Positions 40,898 through 48,939 are shown, numbered from the stretch's first letter. The stretch is 64,000 nucleotides of DNA from Comamonadaceae bacterium (GCA_027484575.1 JAIXSQ010000010.1:372001-436000); one strand, 5' to 3'. Notes: generated by a model from the letters alone, not told the origin. Translations and numbers: made by a program.

Positions 40898-41806
40898 ATG
40901 GCCTCGAGCTTCTTCGCCCTCCTCGACGACATCGCCACGCTGCTCGACGACGTGTCGGTGCTGACCAAGGTCGCGGCCAAGAAGACGGCCGGCGTGCTCG
41001 GCGACGACCTGGCGCTCAACGCCCAGCAGGTCACCGGCGTGCGCGCCGACCGCGAGCTGCCGGTGGTGTGGGCGGTGGCCAAGGGTTCGGCCGTCAACAA
41101 GGCGATCCTGGTGCCGGCGGCGCTGGCCATCAGCGCGGTGGCGCCGTGGGCGGTGCTGCCGCTGCTGATGCTGGGCGGGGCCTACCTGTGCTTCGAGGGC
41201 ATGGAGAAGCTCGCGCACCGCTGGTTGCACGCCGGCGACGCCGATGCCCACCGCCGCGAGCTCGAGCGCGCGCTGGCGGACCCGCAGGTGGACGTGGTGG
41301 CGCTGGAGAAGGACAAGGTCCGCGGCGCGGTGCGCACCGACTTCATCCTGTCGGCCGAGATCATCGTGATCTCGCTGGGCACGGTGGCCGGCGAGCCGCT
41401 GCCCACCCGGGTGGCGGTGCTCGCCGGCATCGCGGTGCTGATGACCGTGGGCGTGTACGGCCTGGTGGCGGCGATCGTGAAGCTGGACGACCTGGGCCTG
41501 TGGCTGGCGCGCAAGCCCGGTGCCGCCGCGCGCCGGGCCGGGGCGGCCATCCTGCGGGGCGCGCCCTGGCTGATGAAGGGGCTGTCGCTGGCCGGCACCG
41601 CGGCGATGTTCCTGGTGGGCGGCAGCATCCTGGCGCACGGCGTGCCCGCGGTCGGCCACGCGATCGAGCACCTGGGCGAGTCGCTGCCCGCCGGGGCGCT
41701 GGTCGTGCTGCTGCTCGAGGCCCTGGTCGGCATGGTGGCCGGCGCGCTGGTCCTGGCCGTGGTCGAGGGCGGACGCCGCCTGGCCGGCCCGCGCGCGGCC
41801 GCCTGA
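40898..41806 (+). CDS. DUF808 (YedI) family inner-membrane protein
   Basis: Membrane protein of 302 residues. It matches DUF808/YedI: FALLDDIATLLDDVSVLTKV, AAKKTAGVLGDDLALNAQQV, VLPLLMLGGAYLCFEGMEKL, and TDFILSAEIIVISLGTVAGE. About six hydrophobic helices are visible. The function is unknown. The start context (AAGGAGCCTCC before ATG) is excellent. Confidence 0.93.
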   Translation: MASSFFALLDDIATLLDDVSVLTKVAAKKTAGVLGDDLALNAQQVTGVRADRELPVVWAVAKGSAVNKAILVPAALAISAVAPWAVLPLLMLGGAYLCFEGMEKLAHRWLHAGDADAHRRELERALADPQVDVVALEKDKVRGAVRTDFILSAEIIVISLGTVAGEPLPTRVAVLAGIAVLMTVGVYGLVAAIVKLDDLGLWLARKPGAAARRAGAAILRGAPWLMKGLSLAGTAAMFLVGGSILAHGVPAVGHAIEHLGESLPAGALVVLLLEALVGMVAGALVLAVVEGGRRLAGPRAAA

Positions 41807-41821
41807 GCCCCGCGCGCCGGC

Positions 41822-41829
41822 TTCCTACG
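41822..41829 (+). promoter_or_regulatory. TTCCTACG motif, site 2
   Basis: Lies 59 bp before the ATG at 41889 and is followed by CGGGCTCGCG. It is a weaker match than site 1. Confidence 0.35.
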
Positions 41830-41888
41830 CGGGCTCGCGCCGGCCACCGGCCCGGCACCGGGGGGGGCGGCACCCACGATCGCCGCCC

Positions 41889-42206
41889 ATGAACCTGCCC
41901 GACTGGATCGACCTGCTGCAATGGCCTGCCATGGCACTGAGCCTGCTGGCCGCCTGGCTGGTCGCCTCCAACCGCAAGGGGCGGCGCAACTGGGGCTTCT
42001 GGGTCTTCCTGGCCAGCAACGTCGCCTGGACGCTGTGGGGCCTGCACGATGGCGCCTGGGCGCTCATCGTGCTGCAGGTGGCGCTGGCGGCGCTGAACGT
42101 GCGCGGCGTGCGCAAGACCGAGACGGACAGCGGCGCGGACGCGGGCGCCGCGGCGGGCAAGTCCGCGTCCGCGGCGCGCCCGGACCCCGCCGTCGGCCGC
42201 GGCTGA
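41889..42206 (+). CDS. Small membrane protein of unknown function
   Basis: Protein of 105 residues with three hydrophobic segments: LLQWPAMALSLLAAWLVAS, NWGFWVFLASNVAWTLWGL and GAWALIVLQVALAALNVRGV, then an Ala/Asp-rich charged tail. The WGFWVFLASNVAWTLWG pattern recalls short relatives of PnuC-like membrane proteins, but the protein is too short to be a full transporter. No function is assigned. Confidence 0.7.
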   Translation: MNLPDWIDLLQWPAMALSLLAAWLVASNRKGRRNWGFWVFLASNVAWTLWGLHDGAWALIVLQVALAALNVRGVRKTETDSGADAGAAAGKSASAARPDPAVGRG

Positions 42207-42296
42207 CACGCGGCTGAGCCTGGCGCCCACCGGCGGGCCTGGCTCAGCCGGCGACCATCGGTTCAAGTCCTCCGACGGACTGCCGAAAGACCCGCC

Positions 42297-42482
42297 ATGC
42301 GCCCGACCCTGACCCGTTTCTCCGACGTCCTCGCGGCGCTGCGCGCGCCGTCCCGCCCCACCGAACCGTCCGCCGCCGACGACCTGGCGCTGGGCATGGA
42401 GAGCGCGCTGCCCGCGCTCCAGGGCCTGCTGCCGCTGCCCGAGGCGGGCCTGCCGCCGGCGGTCCTTCCGGCGCCCCACTGA
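42297..42482 (+). CDS. Possible small protein
   Basis: An open frame of 61 codons from ATG 42297 (MRPTLTRFSDVLAALRAPSR at the start), rich in Leu, Pro and Ala. It has high GC third positions like its neighbours and a weak GAAAG upstream. No family is recognised. It could be spurious; kept because the region otherwise has no gene and the frame fits between the two neighbours. Confidence 0.3.
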   Translation: MRPTLTRFSDVLAALRAPSRPTEPSAADDLALGMESALPALQGLLPLPEAGLPPAVLPAPH

Positions 42483-42516
42483 GTGCTTGCCTGAGCAGCA
42501 ATTCGTGACAGGGACG

Positions 42517-42524
42517 GTCCTACA
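42517..42524 (+). promoter_or_regulatory. GTCCTACA motif, site 3
   Basis: Lies 127 bp before the start of the Ser/Gly-rich exported protein at 42652 and is followed by GCCTGTGCC, giving a long leader if it marks a promoter. Confidence 0.45.
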
Positions 42525-42651
42525 GCCTGTGCCGTGATCCACTCACGGGCCAGGGCCAGCCGCAACTCCAATCTCCGGACCAGCCGACACGGACGTGCCG
42601 GCGTCGTTCCAGCAACGCCCCCGACGGGCGAACCAATCAGGAGTTCAAGCG

Positions 42652-43260
42652 ATGCGTGCTCTCAAAGCGACCCTCACCACCGTGGCTGCGGCCACGGCCC
42701 TGGCCATCGGTGGTTACGCGATGGCCCAAGCCAGCGGCAGTGGCGGCGGTGCCAGCGCCGGCACCAGCGGCAGCACCACCAACCCGAGCGGCCTGAGCAG
42801 CCCCAACCAGGGCACCACGGGCTCCTCCGGCTCCATGGGCAGCTCGGGCAGCTCCGGCTCGATGGGCAGCTCCGGCTCGTCGTCCACCACCGGCAGCAGC
42901 GATTCCAGCACCAGCGGCAGCACCGGCTCCACCGGCGGCATGGGCGCCTCGGGCTCCAGCAGCTCCACGACCACCAGCCCCTCGTCGACCACCCCGTCGA
43001 CCACGACCACGACCACCACCACGCCCAGCGGCTCGTCCTCGACCACCACCCCGTCGTCGTCCTCGATGGGCTCGTCGGGCAGCACCGGCTCGTCCTCCAT
43101 GGGCTCGTCTGGCAGCTCGGGCTCCTCGATGGGCTCCTCGGGCACCAGCGGCTCGGGCTCCTCGTCGATGGGCAGCGGCAACTCCTCGGGCAGCAGCATG
43201 GACAGCGGCAGCTCGGGCAGCGGCACCGGCGCCCGCGGTGCCCGCGCCGACCGCAACTGA
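42652..43260 (+). CDS. Ser/Gly/Thr-rich low-complexity exported protein
   Basis: Protein of 202 residues with a Sec signal peptide (LTTVAAATALAIGGYAMAQA). The mature part is almost only Ser, Gly and Thr in repeats such as SSGSMGSSGSSGSMGSSG and TTTTTTTTPSGSS, with short Met-Gly-Ser units, ending in GARGARADRN. There is no folded domain. Low-complexity proteins like this may coat the cell or serve as O-linked sugar carriers, but this is speculation. ATG 42652 follows CAGGAG. A terminator lies just downstream, so it is a single-gene unit. Confidence 0.8.
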   Translation: MRALKATLTTVAAATALAIGGYAMAQASGSGGGASAGTSGSTTNPSGLSSPNQGTTGSSGSMGSSGSSGSMGSSGSSSTTGSSDSSTSGSTGSTGGMGASGSSSSTTTSPSSTTPSTTTTTTTTPSGSSSTTTPSSSSMGSSGSTGSSSMGSSGSSGSSMGSSGTSGSGSSSMGSGNSSGSSMDSGSSGSGTGARGARADRN

Positions 43261-43282
43261 CGCGGTTTCCGCCAAGCCCTCG

Positions 43283-43311
43283 GGGGCGGGTCCGACAGGG
43301 CCCGCCCCTTT
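43283..43311 (+). terminator. Terminator after the Ser/Gly-rich gene
   Basis: GGGGCGGG (43283-43290) pairs with CCCGCCCC (43301-43308) around a 10-nt loop, followed by TTTG. It lies 22 bp past the stop codon. Confidence 0.7.
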
Positions 43312-43330
43312 GTCCGTCTGCAATCCGTCC

Positions 43331-44221
43331 ATGGCCTCCAACGACCCCCCCACCTCCCGCGCCTGGTGGACCGCCGCCATCCTCGTGGCCGCCGCAGCGG
43401 GCGGCTACGCCTGGGGCGTCCGCCACCAGGCCGCGCCGGCCGGTGACGCCTCGCCGTTCGCCGCGGCCGTCCCCGCGCAGCCCGTCGTTTCCCCCGTCGC
43501 GCGCCTGGCCGACCTGACGCCGGCCCGCATCGACGCCCTGCCGGCCACGCCGCCGCCGTCCTCGCCCGCCTGGATGGATGCGCCGGCCACGCCGGTGCTG
43601 GCGCAGTTCGGCCGCCAGCAACCGTCCGCGCCGGTGCGCCAACTGGCCGACTGGGCGTTGACCACCGGCGACGCGCCGGGCAAGGCCCTGGTGTTCGTCG
43701 ACAAGCGGGCCGCCCGCGTGTGGGTGCTGGATCCCGCGGGCAAGCTGCTGGGCAGCACCGCGGCCCTGATGGGTGCGGCCGTGGGCGACGACGCCACCCC
43801 CGGCATCGGCGACAAGCCGCTGTCGCAGGTGCAACCCGAGGAGAAGACCACCCCCGCCGGCCGCTACGTGGCCGAGGCCGGCGTCAACGCCAACGGCGAG
43901 GACGTGGTCTGGGTGTCGTGGGACCTGGCGGTGTCGCTGCACCGGGTGCGGCCGCACCTGAACCCGGCCGAGCGCCGCGCGCAGCGCCTGGCCTCGGCCA
44001 CCTCGGCCGACAACCGCATCTCCTTCGGCTGCATCAACCTGCCGCCCGCCTTCTACGAAGGCGTGCTGCGGCCGGCGGTGCTGCGGCACGGCGCCGTCGT
44101 CTACGTGCTGCCCGAGACGCGCAGCCTGCATGCGCAGTTCGGGGCCTGGGACGTGCGCGCGGCGGCGCTGCTGGCCGGCTGGGATCCGCAGGCCGGCCAG
44201 CCGCACGGCCGCGTGAAATAG
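43331..44221 (+). CDS. L,D-transpeptidase-like exported protein (first of tandem pair)
   Basis: Protein of 296 residues from ATG 43331. It has one N-terminal hydrophobic helix (WWTAAILVAAAAGGYAWG), a Pro/Ala-rich spacer, and a C-terminal domain at ~125-275 with KALVFVDKRAARVWVLDPAG, EEKTTPAGRYVAEAG, and WDLAVSLHRVRP followed 25-30 residues later by NRISFGCINLP. This resembles the YkuD/ErfK L,D-transpeptidase core, with Cys234 as the putative nucleophile, but SFGC replaces the usual SHGC. Its neighbour at 44354 is a clear paralogue. Probably periplasmic and acting on peptidoglycan; activity is unproven. Confidence 0.8.
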   Translation: MASNDPPTSRAWWTAAILVAAAAGGYAWGVRHQAAPAGDASPFAAAVPAQPVVSPVARLADLTPARIDALPATPPPSSPAWMDAPATPVLAQFGRQQPSAPVRQLADWALTTGDAPGKALVFVDKRAARVWVLDPAGKLLGSTAALMGAAVGDDATPGIGDKPLSQVQPEEKTTPAGRYVAEAGVNANGEDVVWVSWDLAVSLHRVRPHLNPAERRAQRLASATSADNRISFGCINLPPAFYEGVLRPAVLRHGAVVYVLPETRSLHAQFGAWDVRAAALLAGWDPQAGQPHGRVK

Positions 44222-44253
44222 GCCACGGCGTCCCCGCCTGAGCCACGCCTGCA

Positions 44254-44271
44254 TGCCGCCTGCGGGCGGCA
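44254..44271. repeat. Hairpin between the tandem L,D-transpeptidase-like genes
   Basis: TGCCGCC (44254-44260) and GGCGGCA (44265-44271) form a 7-bp stem with loop TGCG. No T-run follows. It lies 33 bp after the first paralogue's stop and could weaken read-through. Confidence 0.4.
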
Positions 44272-44353
44272 CCTGCCCCCGCGCCCCTAGGATGCCGCGC
44301 TGGCCGGGCGAGCGCCATCGCGCCGCCGGCCCACGAGAGGCAGGGGATTGCAC

Positions 44354-44989
44354 GTGAACTGGACACGACGGGCCGCGCTGGGCGCGGCCGCCGGCTGGAT
44401 GGCCTGCGCCGCCGGCGGCGCCGCGGCCGCGCCCGCGCGCCTGCCGCGCGCCGAGCCGCTGTCGCCCGAGGCGCAGTCGCTGGTGGCCTGGGTGCGCCGC
44501 AGCGGCGATGCGGCGGGCCGGCCCTGGGTCGTGGTCGACAAGAAGGCCGCCCGCATGCACCTGCACGACGCCCGCGGCCGGCTGCTGGCCAGCACGCCGG
44601 TGCTGCTGGGCGCCACGCCGGGCGACCACAGCGTGCCGGGCGTGGGCGAGCGCGCCCAGGCCGGCCTGGTCGGCCCGGGCGAGCGCACCACGCCTGCCGG
44701 CCGCTACGAGACGCAGCCGGGCACCAACATCGACGGCGAGACCATCGTCTGGCTGGACTGGGATGCCGCGCTGGCGATCCACCGGCTGCGGCCCGGCCGC
44801 GCGCACGGGCTGCGCCAGGCGCGGCTGCACGGCCCCGACCCGCAGGGGCGGCGGCTGTCGCTGGGCTGCGTGGTGGTGCCGGTGGACTTCTACCTGCAGC
44901 GCGTCGAGCCGCTGCTGGGCAAGGCGCCCGGCGTGGTCTACGTGCTGCCCGAGGTGCGGCCGCTGCACGAGGTGTTCGCGCCGGTGTGA
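44354..44989 (+). CDS. L,D-transpeptidase-like exported protein (second of tandem pair)
   Basis: Protein of 211 residues. I choose GTG 44354 because AGGGG lies about 8 bp upstream; TTG 44348 is an alternative. The N-terminus MNWTRRAALGAAAG has twin arginines before a hydrophobic segment, so Tat export is possible. The domain repeats the first paralogue's order: WVVVDKKAARMHLHDARG, GERTTPAGRYETQPGTNIDG, WDAALAIHRLRPG and RRLSLGCVVVPVDFYLQ with Cys172. Here the C-x-N of the first copy has become CVVV, so the two may differ in activity. The tandem arrangement suggests duplication. Confidence 0.78.
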   Translation: MNWTRRAALGAAAGWMACAAGGAAAAPARLPRAEPLSPEAQSLVAWVRRSGDAAGRPWVVVDKKAARMHLHDARGRLLASTPVLLGATPGDHSVPGVGERAQAGLVGPGERTTPAGRYETQPGTNIDGETIVWLDWDAALAIHRLRPGRAHGLRQARLHGPDPQGRRLSLGCVVVPVDFYLQRVEPLLGKAPGVVYVLPEVRPLHEVFAPV

Positions 44990-45011
44990 GCCGGCCGCGC
45001 CGCGCGGCTCC

Positions 45012-45464
45012 TCAGGTGGCGAGCCAGCGGTTCTCGGCCACCTCGCAGCCGCTGATGCGCCAGCTGGCATCGGGCTGGCGCTCCAGCGCGAACAGCGCCA
45101 GCCACGACTGCCCGGCCTGGTCGCGCACCTCCACCAGCTGCACCACGGTGCCGGGCTCGTCCTCGTCGGTCTCGGGCTTGTGGAAGGTGACCGACTGCGG
45201 CCGCACCACCATCGGGTAGGCGCCGCGCACCATCGCCAGGAAGCGCCCGGCGCTGCCCACCGCGGCCTGCACCGCCGGCGTGGCGGTGGCGAAGGCGCTG
45301 TCGGCATCGTCGAGCGCCAGTGCCGACAGCTGGGCCACGATCACCTGCCGCACCTGCTCGGCCTCGCCGTCCTCGAGCACGCCGCCCTGCGCCGGCAGCG
45401 CCAGCAGCAGGGCCAGGCACAGGGTGGCCAGGGGCCGCAGGAACCGGAACCGAACGCAGGGCAT
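45012..45464 (-). CDS. DUF4864 domain exported protein
   Basis: Protein of 150 residues with a Sec signal (FLRPLATLCLALLLALPAQG). The mature domain matches DUF4864: VRQVIVAQLSALALDDADSA, FATATPAVQAAVGSAGRFLA, VRPQSVTFHKPETDED and DQAGQSWLALFALERQPDAS. Such small alpha/beta domains are NTF2-like; the role is unknown. It starts at ATG 45464 and converges on the second L,D-transpeptidase-like gene. Confidence 0.82.
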   Translation of the reverse strand: MPCVRFRFLRPLATLCLALLLALPAQGGVLEDGEAEQVRQVIVAQLSALALDDADSAFATATPAVQAAVGSAGRFLAMVRGAYPMVVRPQSVTFHKPETDEDEPGTVVQLVEVRDQAGQSWLALFALERQPDASWRISGCEVAENRWLAT

Positions 45465-45632
45465 GGCGACCTCCGTGGGGCAGGAAAGGGGTGGCCCCCG
45501 GCGGCGCTGGACCATGGCCGTCCGTTTCCGTGCGGGGAAGGGCCGGGCCCGGTCGTGGGCACGCCGCCAGGGGCTGCGGACCACTGTGCGCAGCGCCTGC
45601 AGCCGTGGCCGCAAGCGCGTCCCCCGTGCGGC

Positions 45633-45640
45633 TGTAGGCG
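45633..45640 (-). promoter_or_regulatory. CGCCTACA motif, site 4 (weak)
   Basis: Read on the minus strand CGCCTACA lies about 170 bp before the DUF4864 start. It differs from the core at two positions and is included with low confidence. Confidence 0.2.
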
Positions 45641-45657
45641 GCCGGCGCGCGGCCGGA

Positions 45658-46638
45658 TCAGCGCGCCGGCGCGGCGCCGCCCAGGCGCTCGAGGATGGCC
45701 GCGCGGGTGTCGCGCAGTTCGGCCAGGTAGGGCTGGTGGTCGTCCTGCGCCAGCGTGTCCAGCAGCGCCAGCGCCTCGCGTGGCCGGCCCGCGTCGGCCA
45801 GCACCTGGGCCAGGTTGTTGGCCAGGATGGCCGAGCGCGGATGGTGGCCGCGTGCGGTGCGCAGCACCGCCTCGGCCTGCGCCAGGTCGCCGCGGGCATG
45901 CAGCAGGTTGGCCAGTCCCACGGCGGCGGGCAGGTTCTCGGGCCAGCGCCGCAGCAGCGTGGCATAGGCGGTCGCACCCGCCACGGGGCTGGCCACGCGC
46001 GCCATCGCCACCACGGCCTGCGTCCAGGCCTCCTCGGTGGCGGTGGCCGGGATGCGGTCGGGCGCGACCGTCACCACGGCCCAGGCGCCGCCGGGCGCCC
46101 AGCTGCGCTCGAAGGCGGTGAACGACATGGCGCGGCGCGGCTCGGTGCCCGAGCGCAGCAGCACCGTGCCGGTGGGGTAGTCGTAGCCGTTGACCACCGC
46201 GTAGTGCCAGCGGGTGCCCAGCGCGCCGATGTCCTGCAGCACCAGCACGGGATGGCCGGCGGCCACCTCGCGCAGCAGGTCGGCATAGCGCGGGGCCAGC
46301 ACGTAGGGCACGCGGTCGTGGCGGCGCGCGGCGGCCAGCAGCTCGGGCTGCAGGCTGCCCTGGCGCCCGGGCAGCCAGACCTGCGCGACCAGCGGCTGCG
46401 GCGTGACTGCCACGCCGGCATACGCGAGCACGGTGGCCAGGGCCGCCGGGCCGCACTGGTGATCGTCCTGGGGAAAGAAGGGCACGCCGGCGATGGCCGC
46501 GCTCTGCGGCACGCCGGCCGGCCAGCCGGTGCGCAGGGCCATGGTCTGCGGCACCAGCGGCGCGCAGCCGGCCAGCGCGAGCAGCCCGGCCAGCACGAGG
46601 GCGGGCAGGGCGGCAGGCAGGCGCGGCGGACCCGTCAC
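45658..46638 (-). CDS. PA2778-family lipoprotein: C39-like cysteine peptidase domain plus TPR
   Basis: Lipoprotein of 326 residues with lipobox LAGC near residue 24. The peptidase-like domain has the C39 pattern FFPQDDHQCGPAALATVLAY (putative catalytic Cys) and the His segment GTRWHYAVVNGYDYPTG. The last ~120 residues are TPR-like (ANLLHARGDLAQAEAVLRTA, SAILANNLAQVLADAGRPRE). This is the architecture of Pseudomonas PA2778. The start is GTG at 46638. It follows the PA2779-type gene by 28 bp; the two genes are paired in other genomes too. Substrate unknown. Confidence 0.88.
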   Translation of the reverse strand: MTGPPRLPAALPALVLAGLLALAGCAPLVPQTMALRTGWPAGVPQSAAIAGVPFFPQDDHQCGPAALATVLAYAGVAVTPQPLVAQVWLPGRQGSLQPELLAAARRHDRVPYVLAPRYADLLREVAAGHPVLVLQDIGALGTRWHYAVVNGYDYPTGTVLLRSGTEPRRAMSFTAFERSWAPGGAWAVVTVAPDRIPATATEEAWTQAVVAMARVASPVAGATAYATLLRRWPENLPAAVGLANLLHARGDLAQAEAVLRTARGHHPRSAILANNLAQVLADAGRPREALALLDTLAQDDHQPYLAELRDTRAAILERLGGAAPAR

Positions 46639-46666
46639 GGCAGCGGCACGGCGCCGGTCGCGCCGG

Positions 46667-47017
46667 TCAGCGGCGGAAGAAGAAGTACCAGACGGCCGAC
46701 ACCAGGATCACGGCCAGCAGCACGCCGCCTCCATCGGCCCCGGCCGGTGCCTCGCGCATGTCGCGGGCCAGCGCCGCGACTTCGGCATCGCTCAGGGCGG
46801 CCACCCGCTCGCGAGCCTGCTGCGGGTCCACGCCGAGGGCGGCGAGCTGGGTCGCGGTGTCGGCGCGGGCCATCACGGCGGCCACGAAGCCGCGGTCGCC
46901 GGCGGCCTGGCCGCCCAGGGCCTGCTCGGGGCTGATGAGTCCCGCCTGCGCGGTCTGGAACGACAGCGCCAGCAGCGACACGACGAGGGTGCGGCAGGTG
47001 AGCGAGCGGAAGGTCAT
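46667..47017 (-). CDS. PA2779-family protein
   Basis: Protein of 116 residues with an N-terminal signal (CRTLVVSLLALSFQTAQAGL), a helical middle (TATQLAALGVDPQQARERVA, LSDAEVAALARDMREAPAGA) and a C-terminal hydrophobic anchor (GGGVLLAVILVSAVWYFFFR). This matches the PA2779 family. AGGAGA precedes the ATG. Co-occurrence with the PA2778-type peptidase suggests it is a partner or substrate of that enzyme, but this is inference. Confidence 0.88.
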   Translation of the reverse strand: MTFRSLTCRTLVVSLLALSFQTAQAGLISPEQALGGQAAGDRGFVAAVMARADTATQLAALGVDPQQARERVAALSDAEVAALARDMREAPAGADGGGVLLAVILVSAVWYFFFRR

Positions 47018-47135
47018 GGCAGTCTCCTGTGGGCGGGTGGTGGGCGCACGGCGTGCGCTGCAGGCCATTCTGGCCATGCGGCCGCCGCCGTGGGGCGCCG
47101 GCCCCTGGCACGGCCGGGCCATCCCGCCAGGCGGT

Positions 47136-47495
47136 TCAGACCACGCCGGTGTCGCGGCGGATGGTGTCGCGGTCGCGGTGCTGGTGCCGGTCGAGCTTGC
47201 CGAAGGTGTGCTCCAGAGCGTGGATGAGCTTGGTGGTCGCGCCGCGGAAGGCCTCGTCCTGCGTGGGCGCGTGGTGCGTCACGGCCAGCGGGTCGCGGCC
47301 GGCCATGCGGGCCTCGAGCGTGCAGCGCTTGTCCTGCGCGCCCGCCCTGGCGCTGTTGGTGTCACGCAGCTGCACCTCGATGCGCGTGAGGTCCTGGGCG
47401 AAGCGCGCCAGCTGCTCGTTCAGCCAGTCCGTGGCCCAGCGCTCCAGGCTGTCCTTGTTCTCGATGCCGTTGCTCGTGTTGACCTGCACCTGCAT
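47136..47495 (-). CDS. HPF/RaiA-like ribosome-associated protein
   Basis: Protein of 119 residues. The order MQVQVNTSNGIENKDSLERW, LARFAQDLTRIEVQLRDTNS, KRCTLEARMAGRDPLAVTHH and DEAFRGATTKLIHALEHTFG follows the HPF/RaiA fold, which binds stalled ribosomes in stationary phase or stress. It is the short form without the long HPF C-terminal domain. AGGAG precedes the ATG. A TCCTACA motif lies about 50 bp upstream. This is probably a second, stress-type paralogue rather than the hpf gene of the rpoN region, but that is not testable here. Confidence 0.85.
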   Translation of the reverse strand: MQVQVNTSNGIENKDSLERWATDWLNEQLARFAQDLTRIEVQLRDTNSARAGAQDKRCTLEARMAGRDPLAVTHHAPTQDEAFRGATTKLIHALEHTFGKLDRHQHRDRDTIRRDTGVV

Positions 47496-47545
47496 GGGGG
47501 CTCCTTTCGATGGGTTGCAGTGTGGCCAGCCCCGGCGCCCGGCCC

Positions 47546-47553
47546 TGTAGGAC
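47546..47553 (-). promoter_or_regulatory. GTCCTACA motif, site 5
   Basis: Minus-strand exact copy, 50 bp before the HPF/RaiA-like start at 47495 and followed by GGGCCGGGCGCC. Confidence 0.45.
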
Positions 47554-47645
47554 GAAGGCGGCGCACCACCCGGGCGCGCACGGGCGCAGGGCGAACCGGG
47601 GCCTGGTCACAATGGCAGCCCCGCAGCCCGACCGAGCCGCCCGCC

Positions 47646-48317
47646 ATGCAGCCCTTGCAGACCCTCGAGGTCGAGACCGCCCCCGATCCCACGGCCACCA
47701 TCGTCGTGCTGCACGGCCTGGGCGCCGACGGCAACGACTTCGTGCCCATCGCGCAGGAGCTGGACCTCGCCGCGGTGGGGCCGGTGCGCTTCGTGTTCCC
47801 GCATGCGCCGGTGCAGCCGGTGACCATCAACGGCGGCTACCCGATGCGCGCCTGGTACGACATCCTGGGCACCGAGCTCGTGCGGCGCGAGGACGAGGCC
47901 GGCGTGCGCGCCTCGCGCGAGGCGATCGAGGCGCTGCTGGCGCGGGAACGCGAACGCGGCATCCCGGCCTCGCGCACGGTGCTGGCCGGCTTCTCGCAGG
48001 GGTGCGCCATGGCGCTGGTGACCGGCCTGCGCCACGGCCAGGCGCTCGCCGGCATCGCCGGCCTGTCGGGCTACCTGCCGCTGGCCGCCACCACCGCGGC
48101 CGAGCGCAGCGCGGCCAACCTGCGCACGCCCATCTTCCTGGCCCATGGCACGCAGGACGCGGTGGTGGTGCCGGCGCGCGGCGAGGAGTCGGCCGCGGCG
48201 TTGCGCGCCCTGGGCCACGACGTGCAGTGGCACGCGTACCCGATGGGGCACTCGGTGTGCATGGAGGAGATCCGCGACCTGGAGCGCTGGCTGCTGCAGG
48301 TGCTGGCGCGGCCCTGA
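47646..48317 (+). CDS. Carboxylesterase/phospholipase-type alpha/beta hydrolase
   Basis: Esterase of 223 residues. Motifs include IVVLHGLGADGNDFVPIAQE, the nucleophile elbow GFSQGCAM, the acid in HGTQDAVV and the catalytic His in YPMGHSVCMEEI. This is the small carboxylesterase family (PF02230 type), acting on short-chain esters or lysophospholipids. Substrate not readable. It is divergent from the HPF/RaiA-like gene. Confidence 0.92.
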   Translation: MQPLQTLEVETAPDPTATIVVLHGLGADGNDFVPIAQELDLAAVGPVRFVFPHAPVQPVTINGGYPMRAWYDILGTELVRREDEAGVRASREAIEALLARERERGIPASRTVLAGFSQGCAMALVTGLRHGQALAGIAGLSGYLPLAATTAAERSAANLRTPIFLAHGTQDAVVVPARGEESAAALRALGHDVQWHAYPMGHSVCMEEIRDLERWLLQVLARP

Positions 48318-48330
48318 GGGCCGGCGGGTC

Positions 48331-48801
48331 TCAGACCTCGCCGCCGAACTTCCTGGCCAGGTTGGCCAGGTACTTCTCGACCAGCTTCTCGAACTCGGCC
48401 TCGACCACCGGGGCGACCACCGCCTTCATCAGCGCCGGCAGCGGCACCGTGAGCGCGCCGTCGATCTCGAGCTGGAGGTGGGTGCTGGTCTTGTCGTCGC
48501 GGATGGTCCAGCTGCCGCCGACCTGGGCGTTGCCGATGCCCGGGACGGGCTTCCAGGTGACGGTGCCCTTGGCGCGGTTGCTCGCGTACTTGCTGGCGTA
48601 CACGGTCTGGATGCCCACCTGCGGCGTGCCGACCTTGGCCATCTCCCACTGGTACACGCCATCGCCCAGGTCGGTGAGCTTGTCCACCTTGGGGAAGAAG
48701 GCCACCGAGGCCGGCACGTCCGACAGCAGCGCGAACACGTCGGCTGCCTTGGCCCGCACCGCGAGCTCGTAACCCATCGACACCGGCACCGTGATGGCCA
48801 T
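48331..48801 (-). CDS. SRPBCC-family (START-like) protein
   Basis: Protein of 156 residues with the SRPBCC fold pattern: SMGYELAVRAKAADVFALLS, DVPASVAFFPKVDKLTDLGD, GVYQWEMAKVGTPQVGIQTV and a long C-terminal helix AVVAPVVEAEFEKLVEKYLA. These bind hydrophobic ligands or act as small enzymes; the ligand is unknown. It converges on the esterase gene (13 bp between stops) and is divergent from gshA. Confidence 0.85.
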   Translation of the reverse strand: MAITVPVSMGYELAVRAKAADVFALLSDVPASVAFFPKVDKLTDLGDGVYQWEMAKVGTPQVGIQTVYASKYASNRAKGTVTWKPVPGIGNAQVGGSWTIRDDKTSTHLQLEIDGALTVPLPALMKAVVAPVVEAEFEKLVEKYLANLARKFGGEV

Positions 48802-48939
48802 CGTCCGTCTCCTGTGGTCGTCCTCAGCGCGGCCATTCTGCCAGCCCGGCGGCGCCGGGGCGCGCCAAGCAGGCGCCGCGCAAAGGTGGTACCTTCGGCG
48901 CCCCTGAGTTCGAGCCCGCCCGACCGAGATTCCCCCGCC

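Noticed and set aside
41889..42206. PnuC-type nicotinamide riboside transporter
   Set aside because: Only three helices and 105 residues; resemblance is limited to a few aromatic positions.
42255..42280. GGTTCAAGTCC resembling a tRNA T-arm
   Set aside because: The flanking bases do not pair as a T-stem and no acceptor, D-arm or anticodon arm can be drawn.
42652..43260. Short repeated units in the Ser/Gly-rich gene as a CRISPR or minisatellite array
   Set aside because: The repeats are irregular, in frame and code for Ser/Gly/Met units without spacers.
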